Assembly: GCA_963836915.1 (NCBI GenBank)
Contig: CAWILH010000002.1
Location: 4,030,001-4,094,000, forward strand
Length of the DNA: 64,000 nt
Reading direction: 5' to 3'
Origin: Cryomorpha sp963836915
GTDB taxonomy: Bacteria; Bacteroidota; Bacteroidia; Flavobacteriales_D; Cryomorphaceae
Below the pieces are notes generated by a model. It worked only from the letters and a program-made list of their open reading frames with translations, searched no databases and had not been told where the DNA came from. Made by a program: the position numbers and the translations under genes. Of this stretch, positions 44,317 through 51,853 are shown piece by piece. Each line of letters begins with the position of its first letter. The stretch's first letter is position 1.

Positions 44317-45213
44317 TTATTCTTTTATTCTTGTCGGATAAGTCCGTTTAATTTCATTCCGTTGGTCGTCAGTCAATTCTTTGAATGTTTGGTTATATTT
44401 TGTCATTGCCAATTCATTTCTAAGTTCGTTATAAACTGACCCAATTTGGTCTTGAATCTTCAAGTAAAAGTCGTAGGAAGTTCCTTTGTCAGCTCGAAAG
44501 TTAATTACATGATTTGAGCCATTTGCCTTTATAAACTCAGTTAAGGTAGTTTTTAGTTCTTCTTGACTTATCTCGTTTTCATTCAGAATAATTTGGTCTT
44601 CTTCTGTCAATGTCACCAATATTGATTCATAGGTCGCATTGTCTTCGTTGACATTTGTTTTTAATTGTCTTTGAAGCCCAACGTCTGAATTGGCTGTGTA
44701 TGCAATTGTCAATAGCGCAACTGCTCTATAATATTGCTTGTCAAAGTCAGAAGGTTTCAAAACGCTTGTTATTGCTTTTGCTATACTTGAAGGTGAAACT
44801 TCGTTTTGTGCTGCGTTTTGTATCACAAACGTCATTTGACTGTATTTAGAATTAGCAATAGTTGTAGAGTCAAGCCGTTTGAGCTGTTCCAAGCAGTCAG
44901 CTGAATAAAATTCGTTGGGTGTCAATTTGTAAATCTTCTCAAATCGGTCATAATCCAAAGTCGCAGGAACATCGTTGAGTTCTGCTATTTCTTTGTAGAA
45001 ATCAAAATATGATTGTCCTTCGGAAGATTTAAGTGATTTGCTACTAATTAAATACTTTTCGAGCTCGTCAAGTTCTTGGTTAATATTGACTTGCTGTTGC
45101 TTATAACTGTTAACCAAACAGTCGAGAAGAATTGATTCTATTTCAGTGTCTTTTGTTTGTCCGCAAGAACTGAAAGAAAGAATTAAAGTCAATATCAGAG
45201 CAATCTGTCTCAT
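44317..45213 (-). CDS. Cassette-borne lipoprotein of unknown function
   Basis: A 298-residue lipoprotein: signal (IALILTLILSFSSC) with the lipobox cysteine at residue 17. The mature part is mostly helical and charged; no domain is recognised. The ATG lies about 14 bases after the cassette's opening box and the stop 8 bases before its closing box, so it fills its cassette completely. Confidence 0.78.
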   Translation of the reverse strand: MRQIALILTLILSFSSCGQTKDTEIESILLDCLVNSYKQQQVNINQELDELEKYLISSKSLKSSEGQSYFDFYKEIAELNDVPATLDYDRFEKIYKLTPNEFYSADCLEQLKRLDSTTIANSKYSQMTFVIQNAAQNEVSPSSIAKAITSVLKPSDFDKQYYRAVALLTIAYTANSDVGLQRQLKTNVNEDNATYESILVTLTEEDQIILNENEISQEELKTTLTEFIKANGSNHVINFRADKGTSYDFYLKIQDQIGSVYNELRNELAMTKYNQTFKELTDDQRNEIKRTYPTRIKE

Positions 45214-45289
45214 TGTCGTTTTATATGTGGCACAACGGTTTCGGTATAGTTCGTGTCCCGCAGGGCATGCACTATACCCGTCCTAAGTT

Positions 45290-45490
45290 TACAATCCATT
45301 AAATTAGCGACTATAAATAAAAGAACGAAAGAGAGGAATAAGACTAGCTTATACACGAGGATTTAAACCCGTCAACATTGAAAGTCCCCTCTCTTTTTCT
45401 ACTATTAATCTGAACAGTTCGTTAGGCCTTTTAGAGCCTGTTTCCAGGTTGTTGGATAGCAGTAGATCCGTTCTTCCAAACTTAAGTATT
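45290..45490 (+). ncRNA. Candidate bridge RNA of IS110
   Basis: In IS110-group elements the non-coding end upstream of the transposase encodes a structured guide RNA with target- and donor-binding loops. The 5' segment here is about 200 nt, the right size and position. The two loops were not identified by eye. Confidence 0.45.
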
Positions 45491-46468
45491 ATGGATAAAT
45501 TTAGTAATTATTACGGGATAGACATATCCAAGGATGTATTTGATGTGATGGATGCAGAAGGTAGGTATCTTCAGTTCACAAACGATCTAAAAGGTTTTAA
45601 ATCTTTCTTAAAAGAAATAGACAGAAAGGGTTGTTTTGTTATGGAGGCTACGGGAGTATACCACACCCAGTTGGCAGATTTTCTATACGCTGAATCAGTG
45701 TTTGTTTCAGTTGTAAATCCGCTTGTGATCAAGCGCTTCATTCAAATGAATCTCAGGCGCATCAAGACCGACAAGTCCGATGCTGAGATGATATGTAAAT
45801 ATGCACGTCAGCATGAGCTTAAAGCTTATAGGCCTTCATCAAAGTATGTAAAAGAAAGCCGCATAATAAGCGAGAATATAGATTTGCTCATAAAGGGTAG
45901 AACCATGATCAAGAACAGATTACATGCCATGGAGCACAAATCAGCTAAGCACAGAAGTATACTGATCAAGCCTCTGGAAAAAACTATTTCAGATTTAACC
46001 ACCCAGATCAAGAAACTGGAAAGAGAGTTAAAAAAATTGATTGAAGAAAATGAAGCTGATCTGTTCTCAAGGCTTCAGACTATTCCAGGAATAGGAAAAA
46101 GTACCGCTATGTTCATGATCGTTCTGAGCGATGGTTTCAAAAAGTTTGAGAGTGCCAAACAATTTACCTGTTACATAGGGATGACTCCAGTTGAAAAACG
46201 ATCTGGTAGCAGTGTAAGAGGAAGATCAGGAATCAGCAAACAGGGCAACCCAAAGCTCAGAAATCTCCTGTTCATGTGTAGTTTTAACGCCTGTAAATCC
46301 AATAAAACATGTAGGGAACTTTATGAAAGAATCTTGGCCAAAGGGAAGTGTAAAAAGCTGGCATTAATAGCGGTAGCAAATAAGTTGATGAAACAAGCAT
46401 TTGCCATTGCAAAATCCGGACTGATCTATGACCAAAATTATAGAAGTATAAAACCGCAATTGAATTAA
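45491..46468 (+). CDS. IS110 family transposase
   Basis: A 325-residue recombinase. The N-terminal DEDD domain has GIDISKDVFDV, VMEATGVYH and KTDKSDAEMIC; a coiled coil (TISDLTTQIKKLERELKKL) follows; the C-terminal Tnp20 domain has LQTIPGIGKSTA and the serine-containing RSGSSVRGRSGISKQGNPKL. The ATG at 45491 (MDKFSNYYGIDISKD) is favoured over the one at 45449. It acts with a bridge RNA to insert the element at a chosen target. Strand is opposite to the cassette genes. Confidence 0.93.
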   Translation: MDKFSNYYGIDISKDVFDVMDAEGRYLQFTNDLKGFKSFLKEIDRKGCFVMEATGVYHTQLADFLYAESVFVSVVNPLVIKRFIQMNLRRIKTDKSDAEMICKYARQHELKAYRPSSKYVKESRIISENIDLLIKGRTMIKNRLHAMEHKSAKHRSILIKPLEKTISDLTTQIKKLERELKKLIEENEADLFSRLQTIPGIGKSTAMFMIVLSDGFKKFESAKQFTCYIGMTPVEKRSGSSVRGRSGISKQGNPKLRNLLFMCSFNACKSNKTCRELYERILAKGKCKKLALIAVANKLMKQAFAIAKSGLIYDQNYRSIKPQLN

Positions 46469-46542
46469 AAAAAACACATTAAAAAGTCACCAATTTTCTT
46501 GGATTTTACCACAGTTCAATGTTGTGCGTTCGTATTTCCTTT

Positions 46543-47604
46543 TCAAAATTTCTTATAAAACGATTTTCCGTCAAATTCATAAATACCACCGTCTGCCATT
46601 GCAAAAAGTAAATTATTGTTTTGGTCTTTGACTATGTTCCAAATCATTTGTGTCTTAAGCTTCTTATCAATTATATAGTTTGTCATTGATTCTCCGTCAT
46701 ATTTCCAAGCTCCAGTGTCCCTGTCTCCAAACCAGATATTACCGTGACTATCTTCTTCGATAGAGAAAACATGCTCGAGTGTTCCTTCTGGCGAGTGATT
46801 ACCATTTCTCAAGCTATTAACGTGAATTAATCCGTTTTTTTCTGAAAAATTGATAGTCGATTCTCCGTTGTAAAGCAATACTCCAATTCCATTATTTCCT
46901 ATCCAAATTCTTCCCTTTGAATCTGCAAACACACTTCGTATATGTAATCTATCACTTTCTTTAAGTCCCAATTCACTTCTATTAAGAATAGTAATCGATT
47001 TGCCATTGAAGTTGAATAGAGCGGAATAGGTTGCTATCCATACTTTACCATCTTTATCTTTTGAGATGCCTGTTACTCCATACGAATCATTAATATTTCC
47101 GTTATTTGGGATAGGCATAGGTAAATATTTTAAATCTGTGCCGTCGAACAGGTGAACCCCTGAACTTGTTCCAGCATTGAACCACAAATAATTATCTGAA
47201 CTTTCCCATTCTAAATTCGAATCGTAGTCTTTTACAGTATAGTTCGTTATACCTTTTCCATCATAACTACTAACTCCACTTCCTGTTCCAAACCAAATGT
47301 TTCCGTTTTCGTCTTCTTGTATTGAACGGATTTGATTACCCGATAAGCCTTCATAAGTTGAGAAGTATTCAAATGATGTTCCGTCAAATAAGCATACACC
47401 TTGTCCATGACTTCCAATCCAATAATTCTCTTTACTATCCTGAAATATAGAGCGAGTCCCTGAACTGAATCTAAAAGTATCTAACTTTGATAGGTGCGTC
47501 AAAGACGGTTTGTCCATTTCTGCTGTAGACGGTTTCTTTTCAATGCAAGAGAAGTTCAAGGTTAATATTAATATTAGGTAAGACAATTCTAAACATTTAT
47601 TCAT
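46543..47604 (-). CDS. Lipoprotein with two-component-regulator propeller repeats
   Basis: A 353-residue lipoprotein (signal SYLILILTLNFSC, cysteine at 20). At least five Reg_prop-type repeats are visible: DSKENYWIGSHGQG, DENGNIWFGTGSG, DKDGKVWIATYSA, DSKGRIWIGNNGIG and DSHGNIWFGDRDTG, forming part of a seven-bladed propeller. In Bacteroidota such propellers sense sugars as part of hybrid histidine kinases, but this one has no membrane helix, kinase or regulator domain. It fills one cassette, with its ATG about 18 bases from the opening box. Confidence 0.85.
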   Translation of the reverse strand: MNKCLELSYLILILTLNFSCIEKKPSTAEMDKPSLTHLSKLDTFRFSSGTRSIFQDSKENYWIGSHGQGVCLFDGTSFEYFSTYEGLSGNQIRSIQEDENGNIWFGTGSGVSSYDGKGITNYTVKDYDSNLEWESSDNYLWFNAGTSSGVHLFDGTDLKYLPMPIPNNGNINDSYGVTGISKDKDGKVWIATYSALFNFNGKSITILNRSELGLKESDRLHIRSVFADSKGRIWIGNNGIGVLLYNGESTINFSEKNGLIHVNSLRNGNHSPEGTLEHVFSIEEDSHGNIWFGDRDTGAWKYDGESMTNYIIDKKLKTQMIWNIVKDQNNNLLFAMADGGIYEFDGKSFYKKF

Positions 47605-47621
47605 TTCGGTATTTCTTTATG

Positions 47622-47757
47622 ACGCACAACGTTGCGCAGCTACCCGAAGGTGGCGATTTCGAAGCACTTCACTGTCAACCAAGCACAAACTTTGATAGAA
47701 GCACAAAGCTTGATTTAACCACTGAACCGCCACTTTTGGGTAGGTGCTGTTACAGGC
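47622..47757 (-). other. attC-like site of the AAA ATPase cassette
   Basis: On the minus strand: GCCTGTAAC, arm GCACCTACCCAAAAGTGGCG, about 75 nt of centre, arm CGCCACCTTCGGGTAGCTGC, then GTTGTGCGTC opening the propeller cassette. Confidence 0.75.
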
Positions 47758-47771
47758 TGGCGTTTTCATCT

Positions 47772-50120
47772 TCACAGACAATTCTTTTTCATTATTTCAA
47801 AATGTTTCTTATCAGAATATTCAACAATTTTAAGAAGCGTTTTAATGGCTTCATTGCTTTCGCTTTTATCAGTATGTTCAATAGAACTCATTGGTTCATA
47901 ATTATGAGAATATTCATTTATCAATTTATAAACCTTCCCTAAATCAGTCATTGAAATACTAGCGCCATTTGAATTAGCTTCTTTTGTTAAAGCTTCCATT
48001 TTTTGTCTGGGATTACTTGAATTTGGAATTTTAAAATCCGCATATATTTCAAAGAATCTTCTGGAAATATTACCAATCGTATATAAATCACCATATTCAG
48101 GGCTATATAACAAAAAATGGTTAATATTATTAAACAAAAAATGATATTCTGATTTGAATCTCTTAAGAGTTTGGTCTAAAGCCTTTAATTTAGACTTTCG
48201 CTTGTCACTTTCATAAAAACTCTCTACCATATAAAATTCACTAGGGAGTGGTTTCAATTCTTCCCCGTTCTTTTTTAATTCAATATTTTCATCTTGAACT
48301 TTGTTGTTTTTTTGTGTGAACCATATTTTTATCAAATTGAAAAAATGAAAGTTATGAGTTGAAATGTAAAGTTGTTTTGCTGACTGAAAATGTTCTTTGA
48401 TCAAAGAAAAACTGTGATAAACAAAGTTACTATCTAAACTTGAAATTGGGTCGTCAAGAAAAATTATGCTGTTATTAACTTTAAAATCCCTTTCTTCTGT
48501 CTTGACAATGAAGTATGAAAAGGCAATTGCTGTCTTTTCGCCTTCACTCAGATTGGATGCGGGGATACCATCTCTGTAAATTAGATAACCTTTTTTAGAT
48601 GAATCCAAATCAAGTAATATTTCATCCTTGCCAAAATATGATTTAAGATGCTTATTGATTTTTGCTAAAGCACTTCCTATCTGTGATGTTTCCTTTTCTA
48701 GGTTCTCTACTTCCTTTTCAACGATTGATAAATCGTCTATACTAGATTTTTCTTTACGAAGTGATGTTAAATAATCATCTTCCATTTTTTGGAAATCCTC
48801 TTCAATAATTGCCTTTGCAATTGTATGTAGTTCAAGCTTTTCTTTTGATGTGGAAACTTCATCACTATGTCCAATAACTTGTTGGTTGTGCTTCTCTATT
48901 ACCTCGTTTAATGTTGAAATATTATCATTTATTTCCTTTTGAAAATCTCTTGGTTCATCTAACATTTCAACCAATTCTTTATCAAAGGGATTTTTATTCT
49001 TTTCATCTAATAAAGCTTCAGAACTCATAAATAACCAATCTGTAAAAGCTTTTATTGATGAGTTCAACTTATCAGCGTGTAAAGCAAATTCAGCTCTTAA
49101 TTCAGGATAAATTTCCGGATTGTCAGATGGTATTTGAGAAAATTTTAGACTTTTTGAGAGAGAAATGAATAATTCAATATTTGTCTGTAAATCAAGGTAA
49201 TCTTTGCTGAAATGTTTTGAAAACTTGTCGAACAGTTGGTTTGGTAACGGATTATCACAGAATAGACATTTACCATATTCATCTTTGGATTTATGAATTT
49301 CAAAACCTTTTTTTATCCAATTATTTAGTTCTTCATCATTTTTTAGTTTTTCAATTGTCTCAGAAACTATTTCCTTCGCTAATAAGTTTTTAATGTGATT
49401 GTAGATTCCATTGGTGTCTCCATAAAGCGGAATTATTATTTCAACCTCTTTATACTTAGATATTTCTTTTCCAACTTTCCGCTTTACTTTTTCTTCGAGC
49501 TTGGTTTTTTCGTCATCATCTAGTATTTGTGTTCTAACTTTATCAACCCCTTGTTCTTTTATTCTTTGTTCAACCTTTGTTCTATTATAGGTTTTATCGA
49601 ACAAAATATTAGACACCTCTCGACCAACACTTTGTAAAAATGAATTTCTTATTTTCTCTTTAGACTCTCTATTTTTCTTGGCTTGCTCACTCTTTTCTTT
49701 TAAAGCCTTTTTTTCAATAGTTAGTTTGTCTAGCTTTTTTTTGGTGTCTATATCAACTTCACTTAAATAAACAATTCCGTTGCTTGATTTATTAGGTTCA
49801 AAAGATACATTATCATCTATGAAGTCCTGATTAAAAACACGGATTGGTAAAGTTGAATTTGCAAGCTCCTTTGATTTGATTATTGCTTTGTCTTGTAAGG
49901 CAATTTCAAATTCACCATTTACAGGAAATTGTTTGAATGTTTCATTGTGGTATGTTACTTTTTTTTCACAACTGGAAAAAACTCGTGATAGCGTGGTTTT
50001 ACCACACCTGTTCCAACCATAAATAAGATTAAATCTTTTGAAATCGGGCAAATCATTCCATTCTGAATTATGAAAAATTCCAAATTCACCTAACGACTTT
50101 ATGTTTTTTATTAATGTCAT
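47772..50120 (-). CDS. AAA_13 family ATPase, RloC/PrrC-like (putative abortive-infection factor)
   Basis: With the start at 50120 (MTLIKNIKSLGEFG) the protein has 782 residues; the longer frame would begin inside the attC-like site. It is an SMC/ABC-type ATPase: Walker A GWNRCGKTT (35-42), two long coiled-coil arms around a zinc-hook-like CLFC (285-288), ABC signature LSEGE (524-528), Walker B SIIFLDDPISS (552-560), H-loop STHN. The C-terminal 180 residues hold INEYSHNY (about 733-740), an arrangement seen in AAA_13/RloC proteins whose C-terminal nuclease cuts tRNA anticodon loops. A phage-defence nuclease is likely, but the nuclease site is not proven. The gene fills one cassette. Confidence 0.82.
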   Translation of the reverse strand: MTLIKNIKSLGEFGIFHNSEWNDLPDFKRFNLIYGWNRCGKTTLSRVFSSCEKKVTYHNETFKQFPVNGEFEIALQDKAIIKSKELANSTLPIRVFNQDFIDDNVSFEPNKSSNGIVYLSEVDIDTKKKLDKLTIEKKALKEKSEQAKKNRESKEKIRNSFLQSVGREVSNILFDKTYNRTKVEQRIKEQGVDKVRTQILDDDEKTKLEEKVKRKVGKEISKYKEVEIIIPLYGDTNGIYNHIKNLLAKEIVSETIEKLKNDEELNNWIKKGFEIHKSKDEYGKCLFCDNPLPNQLFDKFSKHFSKDYLDLQTNIELFISLSKSLKFSQIPSDNPEIYPELRAEFALHADKLNSSIKAFTDWLFMSSEALLDEKNKNPFDKELVEMLDEPRDFQKEINDNISTLNEVIEKHNQQVIGHSDEVSTSKEKLELHTIAKAIIEEDFQKMEDDYLTSLRKEKSSIDDLSIVEKEVENLEKETSQIGSALAKINKHLKSYFGKDEILLDLDSSKKGYLIYRDGIPASNLSEGEKTAIAFSYFIVKTEERDFKVNNSIIFLDDPISSLDSNFVYHSFSLIKEHFQSAKQLYISTHNFHFFNLIKIWFTQKNNKVQDENIELKKNGEELKPLPSEFYMVESFYESDKRKSKLKALDQTLKRFKSEYHFLFNNINHFLLYSPEYGDLYTIGNISRRFFEIYADFKIPNSSNPRQKMEALTKEANSNGASISMTDLGKVYKLINEYSHNYEPMSSIEHTDKSESNEAIKTLLKIVEYSDKKHFEIMKKNCL

Positions 50121-50148
50121 TTTTTGATTGTGTCGGTTTTTTACGCTT

Positions 50149-50212
50149 GCCTGTAACGTTCTGGCTATGCGCAGTGTCCCGAAGGGCATTGCGTATAGGT
50201 TTTGTTGGCATT
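50149..50212 (-). other. attC-like site of the first cassette
   Basis: On the minus strand: AATGCCAAC, spacer AAAAC, arm CTATACGCAATGCCC, loop TTC, arm GGGACACTGCGCATAG, spacer CCAGAAC, then GTTACAGGC opening the AAA ATPase cassette. At 64 nt it is the most compact of the sites and resembles a short integron attC in layout. Confidence 0.78.
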
Positions 50213-50217
50213 AGTTT

Positions 50218-50862
50218 TTATTTTCCAAATATCCATTTTAGTAAAAATCCTGTAATACTTATTGAAATCCAAAATATCTGCCATCCAAAGTTCATCCAGG
50301 AGAAACTTCCTAGTTTTAAAGTTCTTTCGTGTAATTTTTGAAATTTAGATTCGGCTTTTTGTTTTGTGAAATCGTCAACTGTGATGTAGTATTTGGTTTG
50401 AGTGAGAGTATTAAAGAAATTCCATAGAAGGATGTAAGCATATGTCAAGTACCAGTAATTCTTCCTGATATTTATATAGTCAGGTTCAAATTCTTGAAAA
50501 TCATATTTTTTCTTGTACCCTTTTACTTTTGTAGTGTTTTTATGCCGTGTCAATCTCAGGTCGTATAGTCTGGATAAAAGAGTTCCTATGCCACATAAAA
50601 CAGATATGAATGCAGCCGAGACGGAGACTACAAGAAGGGTAGTTTTTGGGTCAGGGTTTGATAAATTTAGACTTAAACTTCCTAGCTCTTCAAGCTGCTT
50701 AATAAAATAACCTAATAATGTAATCCCAATAGCTATGAAAAAGTTATTTGCCGTTCCAAATTGGGTTAAAGTTTCTCCCGTCCAGAAATGAAGTCTTTCT
50801 CTATAGTCTTGCTTTATTCGAATTTTATCTTCTTGATTATTATTTGAATTCGTGTCTGTCAT
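50218..50862 (-). CDS. Cassette-borne four-helix membrane protein
   Basis: A 214-residue protein with an acidic/polar N-terminus and four likely membrane helices near residues 41-58, 76-98, 136-155 and 192-212, the last ones flanking a charged segment (KQKAESKFQKLHERTLK). No motif is recognised. It occupies the cassette nearest the recombinase. The general plan (membrane protein of about 200 residues with a large hydrophobic share) resembles small membrane partners of defence systems, but this is only an analogy. Confidence 0.72.
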   Translation of the reverse strand: MTDTNSNNNQEDKIRIKQDYRERLHFWTGETLTQFGTANNFFIAIGITLLGYFIKQLEELGSLSLNLSNPDPKTTLLVVSVSAAFISVLCGIGTLLSRLYDLRLTRHKNTTKVKGYKKKYDFQEFEPDYINIRKNYWYLTYAYILLWNFFNTLTQTKYYITVDDFTKQKAESKFQKLHERTLKLGSFSWMNFGWQIFWISISITGFLLKWIFGK

Positions 50863-50870
50863 TTTTAATT

Positions 50871-50935
50871 AATGCCAACATATGCATATACGGAAGTTCC
50901 GTGAGAACTTCCGTATATATCGCACTTGGTTGGAT
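50871..50935 (-). other. attC- or attI-like palindrome next to the recombinase
   Basis: On the minus strand: ATCCAACC, arm TATATACGGAAGTTC, loop TCAC, arm GGAACTTCCGTATATG, then GTTGGCATT that opens the first cassette. The inner stem is nearly perfect. It lies about 50 bases beyond the recombinase stop, so it is either the attachment site of the array or the attC of a lost cassette. Confidence 0.65.
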
Positions 50936-50987
50936 GTATTTTTTTAATTTCAAATCATCGCCTATGCTCCAAAGTTAAACCCATTTC

Positions 50988-51563
50988 TCAAAAATCCAAT
51001 CCATCCAATGGACTCTCCAACTGATCCCAGCCTTTGCTTGTAATATGCGTGTAGATCTCCGTAGTCTTGCTGCTTTTATGACCTAACAAGTGCTGTATGT
51101 ACCGCAAGTCTGTGCCTGCTTCCAACAGGTGTGTGGCAAATGAATGCCGCAGCGAGTGAAAGGTCACATCCTTCTCGATGCCAGCCGCACGCGCAGATTT
51201 CTTAAAGGTCTTCTGTGCACTGCCCTCCGTGTACAGACCGCCTTGCTGACCTGAAAATAGATATTTCCCAGGTGCATATTCCTTGACATATTGTTCGTAC
51301 AAATCAATCACCTTCTGAGAAAGCAGGGTATAACGGTCTTTCCCACCCTTGCCATCCTTTACCAGCATGCGCTTCTTGCCCGGCTCGAGACATACACGCT
51401 CCATGCGCACCGTTTCCCCCACCCGCAGTCCGCCACCATAGGCCAGCATCAAGAGGAATCGGTGTTTTAAATTTTTTGTGCAGCGGATCACCGCGGCCAC
51501 TTCTTCTTGCGTAAGAACCTTAGGCAAAGGCCGGTCGCGGCGGGCCGCTCCACGCGGTATATC
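50988..51563 (-). pseudogene. Tyrosine recombinase, N-terminally truncated, at the head of the array
   Basis: The open frame reads from DIPRGAARRDRPLPKVLTQ through the whole catalytic domain; an in-frame stop at 51564-51566 precedes it and the SAM-like N-terminal domain is missing. An internal ATG at 51527 gives 179 residues. Catalytic residues are all present: R in GGGLRVGET, K in KDGKGGKDRY, HSLRH, the LLGHKSS histidine and Y in TTEIYTH. The C-terminus SPLDGLDF recalls integron integrases (SPLD-L), but the extra helix region that marks IntI between the K and HxxR motifs is absent, so it is closer to Xer. It faces the same way as the cassettes. Likely non-functional without the arm-binding domain. 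Confidence 0.8.
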
Positions 51564-51578
51564 TTACGCTGACCGCCC

Positions 51579-51746
51579 ATGGGCTTTGGGATAATCACCA
51601 CCGCCGGATTGGCCTTTGAATTTATAGAAGGTTTTCGCCTGAATACCGAATTCAACCCAATGTATCAGATCAATACATTTGATGAAAATTCTCAATTTCT
51701 CGTCTCACCATCCATCGGGATCGGGTATACGCTGGGCGGGGAGTGA
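51579..51746 (+). pseudogene. C-terminal remnant of an outer-membrane beta-barrel protein
   Basis: Fifty-five codons ending at a TGA: alternating hydrophobic/polar strands (LAFEFIEGFRLNTEFNPMY, QFLVSPSIGIGYTLGGE) typical of the last hairpin of a barrel, with no upstream part. The break coincides with the start of the recombinase frame on the other strand (about 51564-51579), so the island's insertion or a later deletion removed the rest. The region 51747-51853 shows nothing further. Confidence 0.55.
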
Positions 51747-51853
51747 GTCGTGAATCAAAAAAATTGTATAGAAAGTATTCTAAATCGTCTTATCGTAAAA
51801 CCTTCTGCTAAAAAAATTCTTTGAGTCGATTTATGCCTCATGATTTTCCTTCA

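Larger units (their letters stand above)
45281..46520 (+). mobile_element. IS110 family insertion sequence inside an attC-like site
   Basis: About 1.24 kb with no terminal inverted repeats, one transposase gene, a long 5' non-coding segment of about 200 nt and a short 3' one of about 50 nt, which is the IS110-group layout. Boundaries are estimated from where the palindromic attC-like sequence breaks off (CCG/TCCTAAG at left, about AGTTCA/ATGTTG at right) and may be off by several bases. Confidence 0.78.
45227..46529 (-). other. attC-like site of the propeller cassette, split by IS110
   Basis: On the minus strand the closing box ACGCACAAC (46529-46521) is followed by IS110; beyond it come the paired arms GGGTATAGTGCATGCCC and GGACACGAACTATACC (45280-45242), then GTTGTGCCAC opening the lipoprotein cassette. 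The IS therefore sits in the spacer between the outer box and the adjoining arm. Confidence 0.68.
40720..50935 (-). mobile_element. Integron-like gene cassette array
   Basis: Six AT-rich units, all genes on the minus strand, separated by long imperfect palindromes. In each unit the opening box and the closing box are reverse complements: GTTGTCGGTA/TACCGACAAC (restriction-modification operon), GTTGTGCCAC/GTGGCACAAC (lipoprotein), GTTGTGCGT/ACGCACAAC (propeller), GTTACAGGC/GCCTGTAAC (AAA ATPase), GTTGGCATT/AATGCCAAC (membrane protein); adjacent units differ. That is the geometry produced by recombination at G^TT in integron attC sites. Start codons lie 14-90 bases after the opening box and stops 5-17 bases before the closing box, as in integron cassettes. 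The boxes fit RYYYAAC/GTTRRRY only loosely (AAC/GTT constant). The leftmost unit has no readable closing site. Confidence 0.78.

Noticed and set aside
50121..50189. 23-residue N-terminal extension of the AAA_13 protein
   Set aside because: It falls within the attC-like palindrome and cassette boundary; the ATG at 50120 has the usual distance from the opening box.
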